64,000 bases of DNA from contig CALUJL010000021.1 in assembly GCA_944320955.1 (NCBI GenBank), positions 62,001-126,000 of the forward strand. Reading direction: 5' to 3'. The notes beneath the pieces are model-generated. The model was not told where the DNA came from and made no database searches. It worked only from the letters and a program-made list of their open reading frames with translations. The position numbers and the translations under genes are program-made. Source of the stretch: an uncultured Bacteroidaceae bacterium (GTDB lineage Bacteria; Bacteroidota; Bacteroidia; Bacteroidales; Bacteroidaceae). Shown here one piece after another: positions 1-9,395 of this stretch (position 1 is its first letter; the number at the start of each line of letters is the position of its first letter).

Positions 1-1007
1 GGCTCGTGCAGGACGAGAAAGACTGCTACTACGTCTACGCCCAAACCATGAACGGCAAAACCCAATACGGCCTCGTCGTCGGCGCCTATGTCCCCGACTA
101 TCTGAACGGAATCATCAAGAAACACGAGCTCACCCGCCGTGACAAAGAAGAAGACCGCATGAAGCACGTGCGCATTACCAACGCCAACATCGAACCCGTC
201 TTCTTCGCCTATCCCGACAACGAGGAGATAGACCGCATCGTAGCCTCCTACACACAGGAAAAACCCGTCTACGATTTCATCGCCAAGGGCGACGGCTTCC
301 GCCACCAGTTCTGGATCATCGACAACCCCGCCGACCAGGAACGCCTCACCCGCCTCTTCGCCGGGATGCCCTCCCTCTACATTGCCGATGGACACCACCG
401 CAGTGCCGCCGCAGCCCTCGTAGGCGCAGAAAAGGGAAAGCAGAACCCCAACCACCGGGGCGATGAGGAATACAACTACTTCATGGCCGTATGTTTCCCC
501 GCCAGCCAGCTCACCATCATCGACTACAACCGCGTAGTCCGCGACCTCAACGGACTGACTCCCGAAGAATTCCTGCAGGCCCTGGGCAAACACTTCGACG
601 TGGAAGAAAAAGGCACCGAGATCTACAAACCCGCCCGGTTGCACAACTTCTCACTCTACCTGGCCGGAAAATGGTACAGCCTGACGGCCCATCCCGACAC
701 CTACGACGACAACGACCCCATCGGCGTGCTGGACGTGACCATCTCCTCCCGCTGCATCCTGGATGAGTTGCTCGGCATCAAAGACCTCCGCTCCGACAAA
801 CGCATCGACTTCGTAGGCGGCATCCGCGGCCTGGGCGAGCTGAAGCGCCGCGTAGACAGCGGTGAGATGCAAGTGGCCCTGGCACTCTATCCCGTCTCCA
901 TGAAGCAGTTGATGGACATAGCTGACAGCGGCAACATCATGCCCCCCAAGACCACTTGGTTCGAGCCCAAGCTCCGCTCCGGACTCGTCATCCACAAACT
1001 CGACTAA
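1..1007 (+). CDS. DUF1015 family protein, 5' end outside window
   Basis: The reading frame is open from the first base and ends at 1007, leaving about 335 visible residues. Family members are usually a little over 400 residues, so the true start lies upstream; the GTG at 6 is more likely an internal codon. The motif ADGHHR at about visible residues 127-132 is the signature of DUF1015. No biochemical function is established for the family, although the conserved histidines suggest a metal- or phosphate-binding site. In Bacteroidales these genes often sit near serine-biosynthesis genes, but the neighbour that would show this is outside the window. The gene ends in a strong hairpin terminator and faces the convergent iron-uptake operon. 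Confidence 0.85.
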   Translation, partial: LVQDEKDCYYVYAQTMNGKTQYGLVVGAYVPDYLNGIIKKHELTRRDKEEDRMKHVRITNANIEPVFFAYPDNEEIDRIVASYTQEKPVYDFIAKGDGFRHQFWIIDNPADQERLTRLFAGMPSLYIADGHHRSAAAALVGAEKGKQNPNHRGDEEYNYFMAVCFPASQLTIIDYNRVVRDLNGLTPEEFLQALGKHFDVEEKGTEIYKPARLHNFSLYLAGKWYSLTAHPDTYDDNDPIGVLDVTISSRCILDELLGIKDLRSDKRIDFVGGIRGLGELKRRVDSGEMQVALALYPVSMKQLMDIADSGNIMPPKTTWFEPKLRSGLVIHKLD

Positions 1008-1043
1008 ACCCCAAGCCCCGGCTTCCTGCCCGGCCGGCAAAAC

Positions 1044-1109
1044 AAGCCCCGCCGCAAAGACTGTTCCGACACGGAAGGAACAGATCCTTGCAGCGGGGCT
1101 TCCCTTTTT
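1044..1109 (+). terminator. Long hairpin terminator after DUF1015 gene
   Basis: AAGCCCCGC (1044-1052) pairs with GCGGGGCTT (1093-1101). Inside it, GCAA pairs with TTGC and CTGTTCC (1061-1067) pairs with GGAACAG (1077-1083). CCCTTTTT follows on the plus side and a weaker T-rich stretch follows on the minus side, so it may also stop the convergent operon ending at 1148. Confidence 0.75.
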
Positions 1110-1147
1110 AGCCGAAGCCTGCGGGGGGCACCTGCCGAAGAGGCAAG

Positions 1148-2299
1148 TCAGCGCGAATGTGCTCCCCGCCGTTTGCGGCGCAGGCGGCGTATCCACAAGT
1201 AATAACCCGTAAGGGGCAGGCTCGCCCCGAACAGGGCCGTCAGGAAATAGAGGCAGCGCATCGGCAGCCCGCCCCAGCTGCCCACGTGCACCGAGTAAAT
1301 CCAGCCGCGCAACGGCCCGGCTTCCCGGGCATCGCGATACAGGCCCGCTTCGAGAATCTCGCCCGTCGAAGGGTCAAAACGGTAGCGGTCGGCAGCCCGC
1401 GTGTTGCCGAAACGGCGGGCCTGTGCCGTGGCCGTCCCGTCGCCCACCTGTATCTGCCGGTACTCCGGATGCGCCGCGGCCAGACGTTCATAGACCTCTT
1501 GCCAACGGCTGAAGTCCACGGACGCCGTCCGCCCGGCCTTACCGCGGCTTTCCCCGCCGCCACGGGCGCCGGAAGAAGCTCCGTGAGCCGAAACCGTGCG
1601 CGCCGCCTCTGCCCCGAAGAGGGCGTAAAACGCATTGCGGTACCAGGCGAACGACCAGGTCAGCCCCGTCAGGCACATCACCAAGAGCAACAGCAAGGCA
1701 TACATGCCTCCCGCCACGTGCAGGCTGCGCCAGAGGGGGAAGCGCCCTTTGCGAAGGGTCAGCTTCAGGCTGTTCCCCAGCGCCCGCTTCGTGCGCGGCC
1801 ACCAGACGACGATGCCGGTCAGAAGCACCAGGAGAAAGACTATCGTGGAAACGCCCACTGCCATCTTCCCCCAGAAGATGCCCCCCTCCTCCTCCGGGCG
1901 GCTGTCCAGCAGCCAGCGGTGCAGGCCGAACATAAAGCGGAAGAACGCCGGCCGCTCGGCCACCCCCATGACCTCACCCGTATAGGGGTTTATCATCAGG
2001 GAAGCACGGGGCGGACTTGACAGCGCGGCACGGTATGCCGCCGAAGGGTTATCGGGAAAAGCAGTGACTCCCTTCAGTTCCACTCCCTCCGGCAAAGCCG
2101 CCGCAGCCCGCTCCGCCAGTTCACCCAGCGGCAACGGCCGCGCATCGGCCGGCGGCTCCACGCGATACAGCTCCGGACGCAACGTCTCGGTTATCTCCCG
2201 CTCGAAGACCAGCATCGCCCCGGAGAAGCAAATCAGAAAAATCACAATGCCGAACGGCACGGAGAGCCAGAGATGGAATCGTAAGAACCACTTCTTCAT
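1148..2299 (-). CDS. PepSY-associated transmembrane protein
   Basis: A 383-residue inner-membrane protein of the PepSY_TM (PiuB-like) family. Hydrophobic segments are visible at about residues 10-32, 146-170, 195-220 and 345-370, with two extracytoplasmic PepSY-like stretches between them. Related proteins sit beside siderophore receptors and are thought to help reduce or process imported ferric chelates; that role is inferred here from context. It is the last gene of a three-gene minus-strand operon, 19 bp after the DUF4374 gene. The start is the ATG at 2299, which places the first membrane segment at the usual distance from the N-terminus. Confidence 0.85.
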   Translation of the reverse strand: MKKWFLRFHLWLSVPFGIVIFLICFSGAMLVFEREITETLRPELYRVEPPADARPLPLGELAERAAAALPEGVELKGVTAFPDNPSAAYRAALSSPPRASLMINPYTGEVMGVAERPAFFRFMFGLHRWLLDSRPEEEGGIFWGKMAVGVSTIVFLLVLLTGIVVWWPRTKRALGNSLKLTLRKGRFPLWRSLHVAGGMYALLLLLVMCLTGLTWSFAWYRNAFYALFGAEAARTVSAHGASSGARGGGESRGKAGRTASVDFSRWQEVYERLAAAHPEYRQIQVGDGTATAQARRFGNTRAADRYRFDPSTGEILEAGLYRDAREAGPLRGWIYSVHVGSWGGLPMRCLYFLTALFGASLPLTGYYLWIRRLRRKRRGAHSR

Positions 2300-2318
2300 A
2301 GGGACATCTTATGGAGCT

Positions 2319-3725
2319 CTATTGTTTCTGCAACTTGCCTACTCCGTCGAGCGACGTAGCCTCTACGGTCAGGCCCTTCGTGGCAGCCGCGGTAGCCGGG
2401 TCTATGCTGTAAATGGCCGGATAGCCGTCCGTCGTAGAAATAGCCACATAGGCTTTCCCGTTCTCCATGTAGGGAGTCTTGCCGATGGCGGAGAGCGTCG
2501 GGGGAAGCCCGGTTACCGCCCGGAGCGTGCGGGCCTCCGTGTCATAAACGGCCAGGGCATTGGCCTTCAGCTCGCGGCTTGTGGCAGGGAAAGCCTTGTT
2601 ATACATGAGCAGGAGGAAATACTTGCCGCCCATGTACCACGTGTTCTGGAAAGCCGGACCGCCGGAGAGAGCCTCAAGGTTGCAGTAATAGCCGGGGTCT
2701 ATCTCCTCCGTCGACGTATCGATGCGGATGACTCCCGCAGGCAGCGTGGTCTGCTGGCGTGGATCGCTCATCTGTTTGGCATAACTGGGCGAGAAGACGT
2801 AGACATAGCCGTCGTCGGCCTTCCAGATCATCTGGTAATACTGCGATTTCATGCGGCCGCAGGCGTAACTTATCTTGTCCGTCCGCAAAATCTTCTTCGA
2901 CCGGAGCGTGCGGTCGCTGAAGATGGCGATATGGCACGAGTCGGGATATTGCGTCCACTGCAATTCGTCCTTTTCGTAGGCACTGCTGTGGCTGCCGCCG
3001 CTCTCGGTCTTCACCAGGTCTTCGTTGCCGGGTTTTATCCAGCGGCCTCCCCCGTCTTTCGAGCCATACTGGCTAAGCCCCATGGGGACAGGCACGGAAT
3101 AGATTTTCCCGTCCACTTGTTCGAGTCCGGCCAGGGTGACGTATTCGCCTGTGCCCAGGAAGTTCTCCGAGCGGTAGGCCTCATCGGAAGTAGAGTTGGT
3201 GGTATGCGTCTGCTCTTCTGTGTCCAGATAGGAAATGAGGAAGGACTGGGGGATGTATCCGTTGGCGTCGGCCGGAAGGTTGCCGTCGCCGGTGGAGGCG
3301 GTCATGATGTAGCGGTCGAAATTGCCGTAGGTCGTGAAGCGGCGCACCTCGTACTCCATGTTGCGCTTGGCCGGGTTGAGGGCCGAATTCAGGTAGAACG
3401 ACTGGGTGGTCCCCGCATTGCCGTCGTTGTACTTCAACGCATAGAGGTATTTCTCGCGGTTGAATGCCCAGTAGCTCGTCGAGCCGTCTACCTGGAGGCC
3501 CGCATTCACAGTGGTCACGGTGCCTTCGTCCAGACTGGAAGCCGTGAGCAGCACTTCGGTCTCTTCGCCGGAGGCTTGCGTGGTGGCGGCTATGACGTAG
3601 CGCGCCGTGCCCTCGCCCGATCCCGTGGGAGGAGGCGCCTGCGGTTCGTTGTCGTCCGAACAAGAGGTCAAAAGACAGCCTCCCAGGGCCAGAAGCGTGA
3701 GGGAGGAAAAAAACAGGTGTTTCAT
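2319..3725 (-). CDS. DUF4374 family surface lipoprotein
   Basis: A 468-residue protein with a lipoprotein signal peptide (lipobox LLTSC, followed by acidic SDDNE, which in Bacteroidetes favours export to the cell surface). The rest is a repetitive beta-rich sequence consistent with a seven-bladed propeller, as expected for DUF4374. These proteins are encoded with TonB-dependent receptors and PepSY membrane proteins in Bacteroides iron or siderophore loci, where they are candidate surface binding partners of the receptor. The specific ligand is unknown. A 22-bp-period repeat array separates it from the upstream receptor gene. Confidence 0.85.
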   Translation of the reverse strand: MKHLFFSSLTLLALGGCLLTSCSDDNEPQAPPPTGSGEGTARYVIAATTQASGEETEVLLTASSLDEGTVTTVNAGLQVDGSTSYWAFNREKYLYALKYNDGNAGTTQSFYLNSALNPAKRNMEYEVRRFTTYGNFDRYIMTASTGDGNLPADANGYIPQSFLISYLDTEEQTHTTNSTSDEAYRSENFLGTGEYVTLAGLEQVDGKIYSVPVPMGLSQYGSKDGGGRWIKPGNEDLVKTESGGSHSSAYEKDELQWTQYPDSCHIAIFSDRTLRSKKILRTDKISYACGRMKSQYYQMIWKADDGYVYVFSPSYAKQMSDPRQQTTLPAGVIRIDTSTEEIDPGYYCNLEALSGGPAFQNTWYMGGKYFLLLMYNKAFPATSRELKANALAVYDTEARTLRAVTGLPPTLSAIGKTPYMENGKAYVAISTTDGYPAIYSIDPATAAATKGLTVEATSLDGVGKLQKQ

Positions 3726-3776
3726 TTTTCTGAAGTTTTATGTAAGTGATTGAATAAAAAGTCTTGCATGGATTCG

Positions 3777-3845
3777 GGAAAAGCGCCGCATGTCTTGGCA
3801 AAAAGTGCAGGCACTTTCCGGGAAAAGCGCTGCCGCTTTTTCCTG
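3777..3845. repeat. 22-bp-period hairpin array R1
   Basis: AAAG anchors recur at 3780, 3802 and 3824, exactly 22 bp apart. Units fold individually: AAAGTGC-AG-GCACTTT (from 3802) and AAAAGCG-CTGC-CGCTTTT (from 3823). The array lies between the TonB-receptor and DUF4374 genes of one operon, so it is probably transcribed and could adjust expression of the distal genes. Confidence 0.8.
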
Positions 3846-3856
3846 CCCGCGCCGCA

Positions 3857-6043
3857 TCAGCCCCCGAAGCATACGCGCACTTTTCCGTAGAAGGCACGCC
3901 CGGCCTTCTGGAGGCTGAAGTTGTCGTAGAGTTTCTCGTCGGTGAGGTTGCGGCACTCGAAGGAGAAGTTGTACCGCCCGCCGCCCAGGCTGTAGGAAAG
4001 CGACAGGTTGTGGGCCATCTGGTCGGGCACAAGATATTCCCCGGTGGAGACCCCGATGACTTCCGACATGTAGGAAAAACTGTGCGTATAGAGCCCCTCG
4101 TAGGTCAGCGTCAGCAAGTTTCCCTTCCGCCCCAGGTCGGGCCAGCAGAGGCTGACGTCCATGTCGGCAAAGCGGTAGGGCACGTTGGGCATGCGTGCCT
4201 CGTAGGCCAGGTTGGGCACCTCGCCCCCGCTGCTGCCGATCTGGGTCTTCTCGTTGTCGCGCATGTCCATCTGCGTGAAGTTGCCCCCGAGGCTGAGCCT
4301 GCGGCCGTAGTCGTAGCGGAGCGAGAGGTTGAACCCCTTGGTCAGCACCTTGCCGTAGTTCGTGTAGCTCGCCCCTTCCTTTCCGCCGCTCAGGCTGGCT
4401 ATGCTGCGCTGTATGTAGTCCTTCGTGTCGCGGTAGACGAGGCCGCCCTCGGCATAGAGCGCATGGCGCCCCCGGCGGAGGCTGTAGCTGAGGTTGAAGT
4501 TGAGGTTGTCGCTGCGTTCGGGCCGGATGCCGATGTCGCCGCTCTCGAGGTCTTCGTCGCCGAACATCTCCTCGGTGGTCGGCAGGCGGCATGCCTTTTC
4601 ATACGACAGCTTGGCCTGTAGGCCGGGCAGCAGGAAACAGGTGGCCGCCGCGCCGTAGCCCATCGTGTTTTGGCTGCGGCTGGTGCGCACATAGCTGTCC
4701 TGCACGGAGGTTTCGGCCATGGGGCCGGCCACGTAGAGGCTGTAGTGCTTGCCGAAGACCGAGACGTTCCACCGCTCCGAGAGCATCAGGCGGTAGGCCA
4801 GCCCGGCTATGTTCTTCCGCGTCTGCTTGGCTATCGCCTCTTCCTGCTCCTCTGCGGCCAGGAGGGAGGTGTTGCTGCGGCGGAAGGCCTGGAAGGTATT
4901 GCCCAGCGTGATGAGGTGCCCGGGCGCGGGGCGGTAGTTGAGGGTGAGCGTCGTGCTCCAGTTGTCGTTGTCCGCCCGCGCATGCTGGCGCGACTGCTCG
5001 CCCGCCCCGTGCGGGTTCGGGCGCCGCTCGCCGAGCCAGTTGTACTCGTAGCGGGACGTGTCCACGTTGGTCGTCACGTTGCGGTTGTAGCCTGCCGTGA
5101 ACACGGCGTCCAGCCCCTCCAGAAGCAGGTTGCGCTTCGCGTATTCCAGCGAGGGCATGAGCGAATAGCCCGTGCGGTGCTTCTCGCCGAAGACCGTCTT
5201 CTGCCGCACTCCGGTCTGGATGTCCTTATACATGTGGGAGTAGGTGAAGCCCAGCATCAGGCGGTCGGCCCACGGCTTGCCCACGAACCCCGCCTTGGCC
5301 ACCACCGCTTCGTTGTGGTACGTATCGTTGAAGCGCTTGACGCGCTCCAGTTTCGTCACGTCGATGGCCCCGGTCTCGAAATTCTTCACCGGCGCGTCCA
5401 CATGGTAGTCGTTGTCGGAATAGTTCTGGAAGGCATTTATATCATAAGTAAAGCCGTTCTTCAGCGTCTGGCCGAAGTGTACGGAGGCCTTGTGCGTATT
5501 GAAAGATCCGTAGGAGTAGGACGCGTCGAGAAACCAGCGCCGCCGGCGGCTCTTGTCGGTCACGATGTTGATGATGCCGCCCATGGCGTCCGTCCCGAAG
5601 CCTACCGGGACCACGCCGCGGTAGACCTCGATCCGCTCGGCAAAGCTGACCGGGATGTTGTTCAGCCCGAAGGAACTGCCCACTCCCTCCTGCGGAACCC
5701 CGTCGATGAAGACCTTGACGTGCCGCCCGCTGAAGCCGTCCATCATGACCTGCAGGTCCGAACCGACCCCGCCCGCCTCGCGCAGTTTCATGCCCGGAGC
5801 CTTGGAGAGCGCGTCGCTGAGGTTCTTCGTAGAGTTCAGCATGCCTTCCGTGTCGATGGCCACGGCGTTATAGGCCGACTTCCGCACCTGGCTGACCCGC
5901 CCGGCGGTGACGACCGCCGCGTCCAGCACCTCCGTCCCGTCGTCCCCGCGGGAAGGATCCGGCGCGTGCGGCTGGGCGCGGACAGAAGCCAGGCCCGCAA
6001 ACAAGAATAAAAGGGAGAAGAGTGAATACTTTCCTGTAACCAT
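3857..6043 (-). CDS. TonB-dependent outer-membrane receptor
   Basis: A 728-residue outer-membrane receptor. An N-terminal signal peptide (to about residue 23) is followed by a plug domain (about 40-165, including VFIDGVP and the stretch ending GGIINIVTD) and a 22-stranded barrel ending in FGG. It lacks the carboxypeptidase-regulatory-like N-terminal domain of SusC glycan receptors, so it resembles siderophore or haem receptors. It is first in an operon with DUF4374 and PepSY genes, which supports iron-chelate uptake. The substrate cannot be read from sequence. A well-formed promoter lies about 35-65 bp upstream. Confidence 0.88.
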   Translation of the reverse strand: MVTGKYSLFSLLFLFAGLASVRAQPHAPDPSRGDDGTEVLDAAVVTAGRVSQVRKSAYNAVAIDTEGMLNSTKNLSDALSKAPGMKLREAGGVGSDLQVMMDGFSGRHVKVFIDGVPQEGVGSSFGLNNIPVSFAERIEVYRGVVPVGFGTDAMGGIINIVTDKSRRRRWFLDASYSYGSFNTHKASVHFGQTLKNGFTYDINAFQNYSDNDYHVDAPVKNFETGAIDVTKLERVKRFNDTYHNEAVVAKAGFVGKPWADRLMLGFTYSHMYKDIQTGVRQKTVFGEKHRTGYSLMPSLEYAKRNLLLEGLDAVFTAGYNRNVTTNVDTSRYEYNWLGERRPNPHGAGEQSRQHARADNDNWSTTLTLNYRPAPGHLITLGNTFQAFRRSNTSLLAAEEQEEAIAKQTRKNIAGLAYRLMLSERWNVSVFGKHYSLYVAGPMAETSVQDSYVRTSRSQNTMGYGAAATCFLLPGLQAKLSYEKACRLPTTEEMFGDEDLESGDIGIRPERSDNLNFNLSYSLRRGRHALYAEGGLVYRDTKDYIQRSIASLSGGKEGASYTNYGKVLTKGFNLSLRYDYGRRLSLGGNFTQMDMRDNEKTQIGSSGGEVPNLAYEARMPNVPYRFADMDVSLCWPDLGRKGNLLTLTYEGLYTHSFSYMSEVIGVSTGEYLVPDQMAHNLSLSYSLGGGRYNFSFECRNLTDEKLYDNFSLQKAGRAFYGKVRVCFGG

Positions 6044-6079
6044 TTCCTAATCAGTTGTATCGTTCCTAAAATTGCACTG

Positions 6080-6109
6080 CAAAGGTAGGGCAAAGCCCCC
6101 GCCCGCAAA
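6080..6109 (-). promoter_or_regulatory. Bacteroidetes-type promoter for the TonB receptor operon
   Basis: On the minus strand, TTTG (6109-6106), an 18-bp spacer and TACCTTTG (6087-6080) match the -33/-7 consensus. The predicted start is near 6073, giving a leader of about 30 nt. I could not identify a Fur box with confidence. Confidence 0.7.
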
Positions 6110-6265
6110 ATCACCTTTTCTTGCGATTCTCACCCCCGGAAACACCCCGCTTCCCGCCCCGCAATCCCCACAAGTCGGTATTCTGCCTTCACTGCAATCC
6201 CGACAAAACAATACCACGACCGAAAAAAGCCCTGCCGGGATGGAGGCATATCGGCGCGAAAATGC

Positions 6266-6273
6266 TACCTTTG
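6266..6273 (+). promoter_or_regulatory. -7 element TACCTTTG upstream of nuclease gene
   Basis: TACCTTTG matches TAnnTTTG and lies 43 bp before the start codon at 6317. No good TTTG is present at the -33 position. The rest of 6044-6316 holds the divergent receptor promoter and no other gene that I can support. Confidence 0.5.
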
Positions 6274-6316
6274 CCCTCGGCGCCGCAAAAAAACGCGGCC
6301 GAAAGGCTAATACAGC

Positions 6317-7075
6317 ATGAATTTCAACGAACAAAATACGCACCCGCGCGACCTGTTTATATCTTTCGAACCGGAAGAACACGTCTACACCGTAGGGGGA
6401 ATACACTACCAATCGGTCACCACTTTCCTGAGCAGTTTCTTCCCCCAGTTCGACACCGAATACTGGGCGCAGCGGAAAGCTGCCGCCGAGCACTGCACGC
6501 CGCAGGAACTCATCGAGCGGTGGAAACGGAAAGGCCGGGCTGCCGCCGAACAGGGCACGCGCCTCCACCACAATATCGAGCAGCATCTGCTCGGCGAACC
6601 ATGCCCCACGGAGGAAGGAGCATTCCCCCTCTTCCTGAAGTTCCGGCGCGAGCATCCGGCGCTCATGCCTTACCGCACGGAGTGGAGCATCTACGACGAG
6701 GAACACCGCATAGCCGGCACCATCGACCTCATAGAGGGAAACGAAGGGTACTACCGCATGTTCGACTGGAAATGCAGCAGCAAACTCATCGACCGCTCCG
6801 GACAGGTCATCAAGGAATGCCGCTTCGGGCAGAAAGCTTTCGAGCCGATAGCCCATCTCGACAATACGGCTTACTACCACTACGCCCTGCAGCAAAGCCT
6901 CTACCGCTACATCCTGGAGCGGCACTACGGCATTTGTCTCAAGAGTTGCTCGCTCGTTGTGCTCCACCCGTCCTACAGCGACTACTATCTCATCGAGCTC
7001 CCCTACCTGCGGGCGGAGGTGGAAGCCATGCTCCAGATACGCAAAAAGGAACTCGCCGGGCAACAAGAACCATAA
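6317..7075 (+). CDS. PD-(D/E)XK nuclease superfamily protein
   Basis: A 252-residue protein with the RecB/Cas4-like nuclease core: QGTRLHH (about 84-90), a conserved Glu in TEWSIYDEE, the metal-binding Asp in GTIDLI (about 135-140), then FDWKCSS carrying the D/E-x-K motif, and a Gln/Tyr-rich helix (LQQSLYRYILE) typical of motif III. No helicase domain is attached and there is no Cas context, so it is probably a stand-alone DNA-processing nuclease. Its target is unknown. It lies 21 bp upstream of radA on the same strand, suggesting a shared repair or recombination transcript. Confidence 0.75.
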   Translation: MNFNEQNTHPRDLFISFEPEEHVYTVGGIHYQSVTTFLSSFFPQFDTEYWAQRKAAAEHCTPQELIERWKRKGRAAAEQGTRLHHNIEQHLLGEPCPTEEGAFPLFLKFRREHPALMPYRTEWSIYDEEHRIAGTIDLIEGNEGYYRMFDWKCSSKLIDRSGQVIKECRFGQKAFEPIAHLDNTAYYHYALQQSLYRYILERHYGICLKSCSLVVLHPSYSDYYLIELPYLRAEVEAMLQIRKKELAGQQEP

Positions 7076-7096
7076 ATCTTCTCGCTTTTTCGACCG

Positions 7097-8512
7097 ATGG
7101 CAAAGGACAAGACCGCCTACGTCTGCAACGAATGTGGCTACGACTCGCCCAAATGGCTGGGCCGATGCCCCAGTTGCGGCACTTGGAACAGCTTCCGCGA
7201 AGTCCGCATAGCCCGCGAGGCTTCTTCTGCCCCGCGTGTCCCGGCCTGGCACAGCTCGGCAGGCCCGGCCGGCGGAGGGACATCGCGCCAGGCAAGCCAG
7301 CGCCCCCTGCGGCTGCAGGAGATAGACGCCACGGCCGAGCCGCGCATCGATCTGGGCGACGGGGAGCTCAACCGCGTCCTGGGCGGCGGGCTCGTGCCGG
7401 GCAGCATCGTCCTGCTGGGCGGAGAGCCGGGCATAGGGAAATCGACGCTTGTCATGCAGACCGTCCTCGGACTGACAGGACGGACGGTGCTCTACGTCTC
7501 CGGCGAAGAAAGCGCCCGCCAACTCAAACTGCGCGCCGACCGTCTGGCGCAGGGCCGCCCCGTAAGTGAAAAAATACACATCCTCTGCGAAACCGTGCTC
7601 GAAGCCATCTTCCAGCAAATACGCGAGGTGCAGCCCGGACTGCTCATCATAGATTCCATACAGACGATAACGACCGAGACGCAAGAATCCGCCGCCGGCA
7701 GCATTGTCCAGGTGCGCGAGTGTGCCGCCGCCCTGCTGCGCTATGCCAAGGAGAGCGCCACGCCGGTGCTCCTCATAGGGCACATCACGAAGGAAGGCAC
7801 GCTGGCCGGGCCCAAGATATTGGAACACATCGTGGACACGGTGCTCCAGTTCGAGGGCGACCCGCACCACATGTACCGCATCCTGCGCACGACGAAGAAC
7901 CGCTTCGGCAACAGTGCCGAACTCGGCATCTACGAGATGCGCCAGAGCGGACTGCGCCAGGTGGAAAATCCCTCCGAGCTACTCCTGACGGCCGACCGCG
8001 GGGAGATGAGCGGCATTGCCATAGCCGCCGCGGTGGAGGGCATACGCCCCCTGCTGGTGGAGGTGCAGGCTCTCGTGGGCAGCGCGGCTTACGCCACGCC
8101 CCAGCGCTCCGCCACGGGTTTCGACTTGCGCCGCATGAACATGCTCCTGGCCGTACTGGAAAAGCGCATCGGATTCAAGATGATGCAGAAAGATGTCTTC
8201 CTCAATCTGGCCGGCGGGCTGCGCATCGGCGACACGGCCATCGACCTTCCTGTCCTGGCCGCCATACTTTCCTCCCACATGGACAGCCCCATCGATGCCT
8301 CCACTGCCATGGCCGGCGAAGTAGGCCTCTCGGGCGAAATACGCCCCGTGGCACGCATCGAGGCACGCCTTTCGGAAGCGGCCAAACTGGGATTCACCTC
8401 ATTCCTGCTGCCCGAACAGAACTTCCGCAGCCTCGAAGCCGCCAAGTTCCCTACCCTGAGGTTGCAGCCTGTGCGCAAAGTGGAACAAGCCTTCCGACTG
8501 CTCTTCGGATGA
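7097..8512 (+). CDS. radA: DNA repair protein RadA (Sms)
   Basis: A 471-residue RadA with all three expected parts: a four-Cys zinc finger (CNEC...CPSC, residues 10-28), a RecA-like ATPase with Walker A GGEPGIGKST at about 108-117, the RadA-specific KNRFG motif at 267-271, and a Lon-like C-terminal domain. RadA drives branch migration of recombination intermediates and acts with RecA in repair. Length and motifs are normal for the family. It follows the nuclease gene closely and is followed after about 50 bp by a methyltransferase gene. Confidence 0.96.
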   Translation: MAKDKTAYVCNECGYDSPKWLGRCPSCGTWNSFREVRIAREASSAPRVPAWHSSAGPAGGGTSRQASQRPLRLQEIDATAEPRIDLGDGELNRVLGGGLVPGSIVLLGGEPGIGKSTLVMQTVLGLTGRTVLYVSGEESARQLKLRADRLAQGRPVSEKIHILCETVLEAIFQQIREVQPGLLIIDSIQTITTETQESAAGSIVQVRECAAALLRYAKESATPVLLIGHITKEGTLAGPKILEHIVDTVLQFEGDPHHMYRILRTTKNRFGNSAELGIYEMRQSGLRQVENPSELLLTADRGEMSGIAIAAAVEGIRPLLVEVQALVGSAAYATPQRSATGFDLRRMNMLLAVLEKRIGFKMMQKDVFLNLAGGLRIGDTAIDLPVLAAILSSHMDSPIDASTAMAGEVGLSGEIRPVARIEARLSEAAKLGFTSFLLPEQNFRSLEAAKFPTLRLQPVRKVEQAFRLLFG

Positions 8513-8562
8513 AGCTCTACCCCAAAAATGATTCTCCTTACTGCATTCATTATATATATAGT

Positions 8563-9288
8563 ATGATTCCGGCTCTCTACCTGCTGCCCGTTCCATTGGG
8601 CGACACTCCAGTCACCCAAGTCCTACCTGCTCCCAACCTGGAACTCCTCTCTTCCTTGCGTCACTACATAGTGGAAGATGTACGCTCAGCCCGCCGCTTT
8701 CTGAAGAAAGCCGACCCGGCCATTGACATCGACTCCCTCACTTTCTATTCCCTCGACAAGCACACCCGCGAACAACACCCCGAAGTCCTGCCCTCCTACC
8801 TCCGCCCCCTTGCCGAAGAGGGGCAACCTATGGGCCTGCTCTCCGAAGCCGGTTGCCCCGCCGTGGCCGACCCGGGAGCCGACATCGTAGCCCTCGCCCA
8901 GCAACAAGGGCTGCGCGTCGTCCCCCTTGTGGGGCCTTCGTCCATCCTGCTCGGCCTGATGGCTTCCGGATTCAACGGGCAGAGTTTCGCTTTCCACGGT
9001 TATCTCCCCATCGACCCCGCCGAGCGTACCCGCACCCTGCGCCAACTCGAAGCCCGGGCTTATGCCGAGAACCAGACCCAACTCTTCATAGAAACCCCTT
9101 TCCGCAACGACCGGCTTCTGCAAGAGATAATCGCCACCTGCCGCCCCCAGACCCGCTTGTGCATCGCCGCCGAGCTCACCTGCCCCGGCGAAGAAGTGCG
9201 CACGCGCACTCTCGCCCAGTGGAAAAGCCATCTGCCCCACCTGGCCAAACGCCCCACCCTCTTCCTTCTCTACAAAGCCCGGCAGTAA
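8563..9288 (+). CDS. RsmI-like SAM-dependent methyltransferase (tetrapyrrole methylase fold)
   Basis: A 241-residue protein of the tetrapyrrole-methylase fold. The motifs GLLSEAGCPAVADPGADIV (about 88-106) and GPSSILLGLMASGFNGQSF (about 124-142) match the SAM-binding loops of RsmI, the 16S rRNA C1402 2'-O-methyltransferase. The N-terminus (LYLLPVPLG) differs from canonical RsmI. Bacteroidetes often encode a shorter RsmI paralogue of this kind beside a true RsmI elsewhere, so substrate assignment is uncertain. The ATG at 8563 gives the expected N-terminus; the frame extends upstream only as an overlap with radA. Confidence 0.8.
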   Translation: MIPALYLLPVPLGDTPVTQVLPAPNLELLSSLRHYIVEDVRSARRFLKKADPAIDIDSLTFYSLDKHTREQHPEVLPSYLRPLAEEGQPMGLLSEAGCPAVADPGADIVALAQQQGLRVVPLVGPSSILLGLMASGFNGQSFAFHGYLPIDPAERTRTLRQLEARAYAENQTQLFIETPFRNDRLLQEIIATCRPQTRLCIAAELTCPGEEVRTRTLAQWKSHLPHLAKRPTLFLLYKARQ

Positions 9289-9338
9289 AAAAAGCACAAA
9301 ACCGCAACTCAGCAACCCCGGATTTGCAAGAAAAGCCC

Positions 9339-9346
9339 TACATTTG
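9339..9346 (+). promoter_or_regulatory. -7 element TACATTTG upstream of PBP1A
   Basis: TACATTTG matches TAnnTTTG and lies 50 bp before the PBP1A start. The nearest TTTG (9323-9326) is only 12 bp away, so the -33 element is poor. Confidence 0.45.
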
Positions 9347-9395
9347 CAACTGCTTACATCGGATCACAGACTAAAAACACCTTTTTCCCCGCCCC

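Noticed and set aside
2064..3749. Plus-strand open frame opposite the DUF4374 gene
   Set aside because: Antisense to a clear lipoprotein gene with a signal peptide; the translation lacks any recognisable domain.
6227..6243. Single AAAAAAGCCCTGCCGGG segment as a further hairpin array
   Set aside because: Only one partial unit with no 22-bp-spaced partner; could be chance or a decayed remnant.
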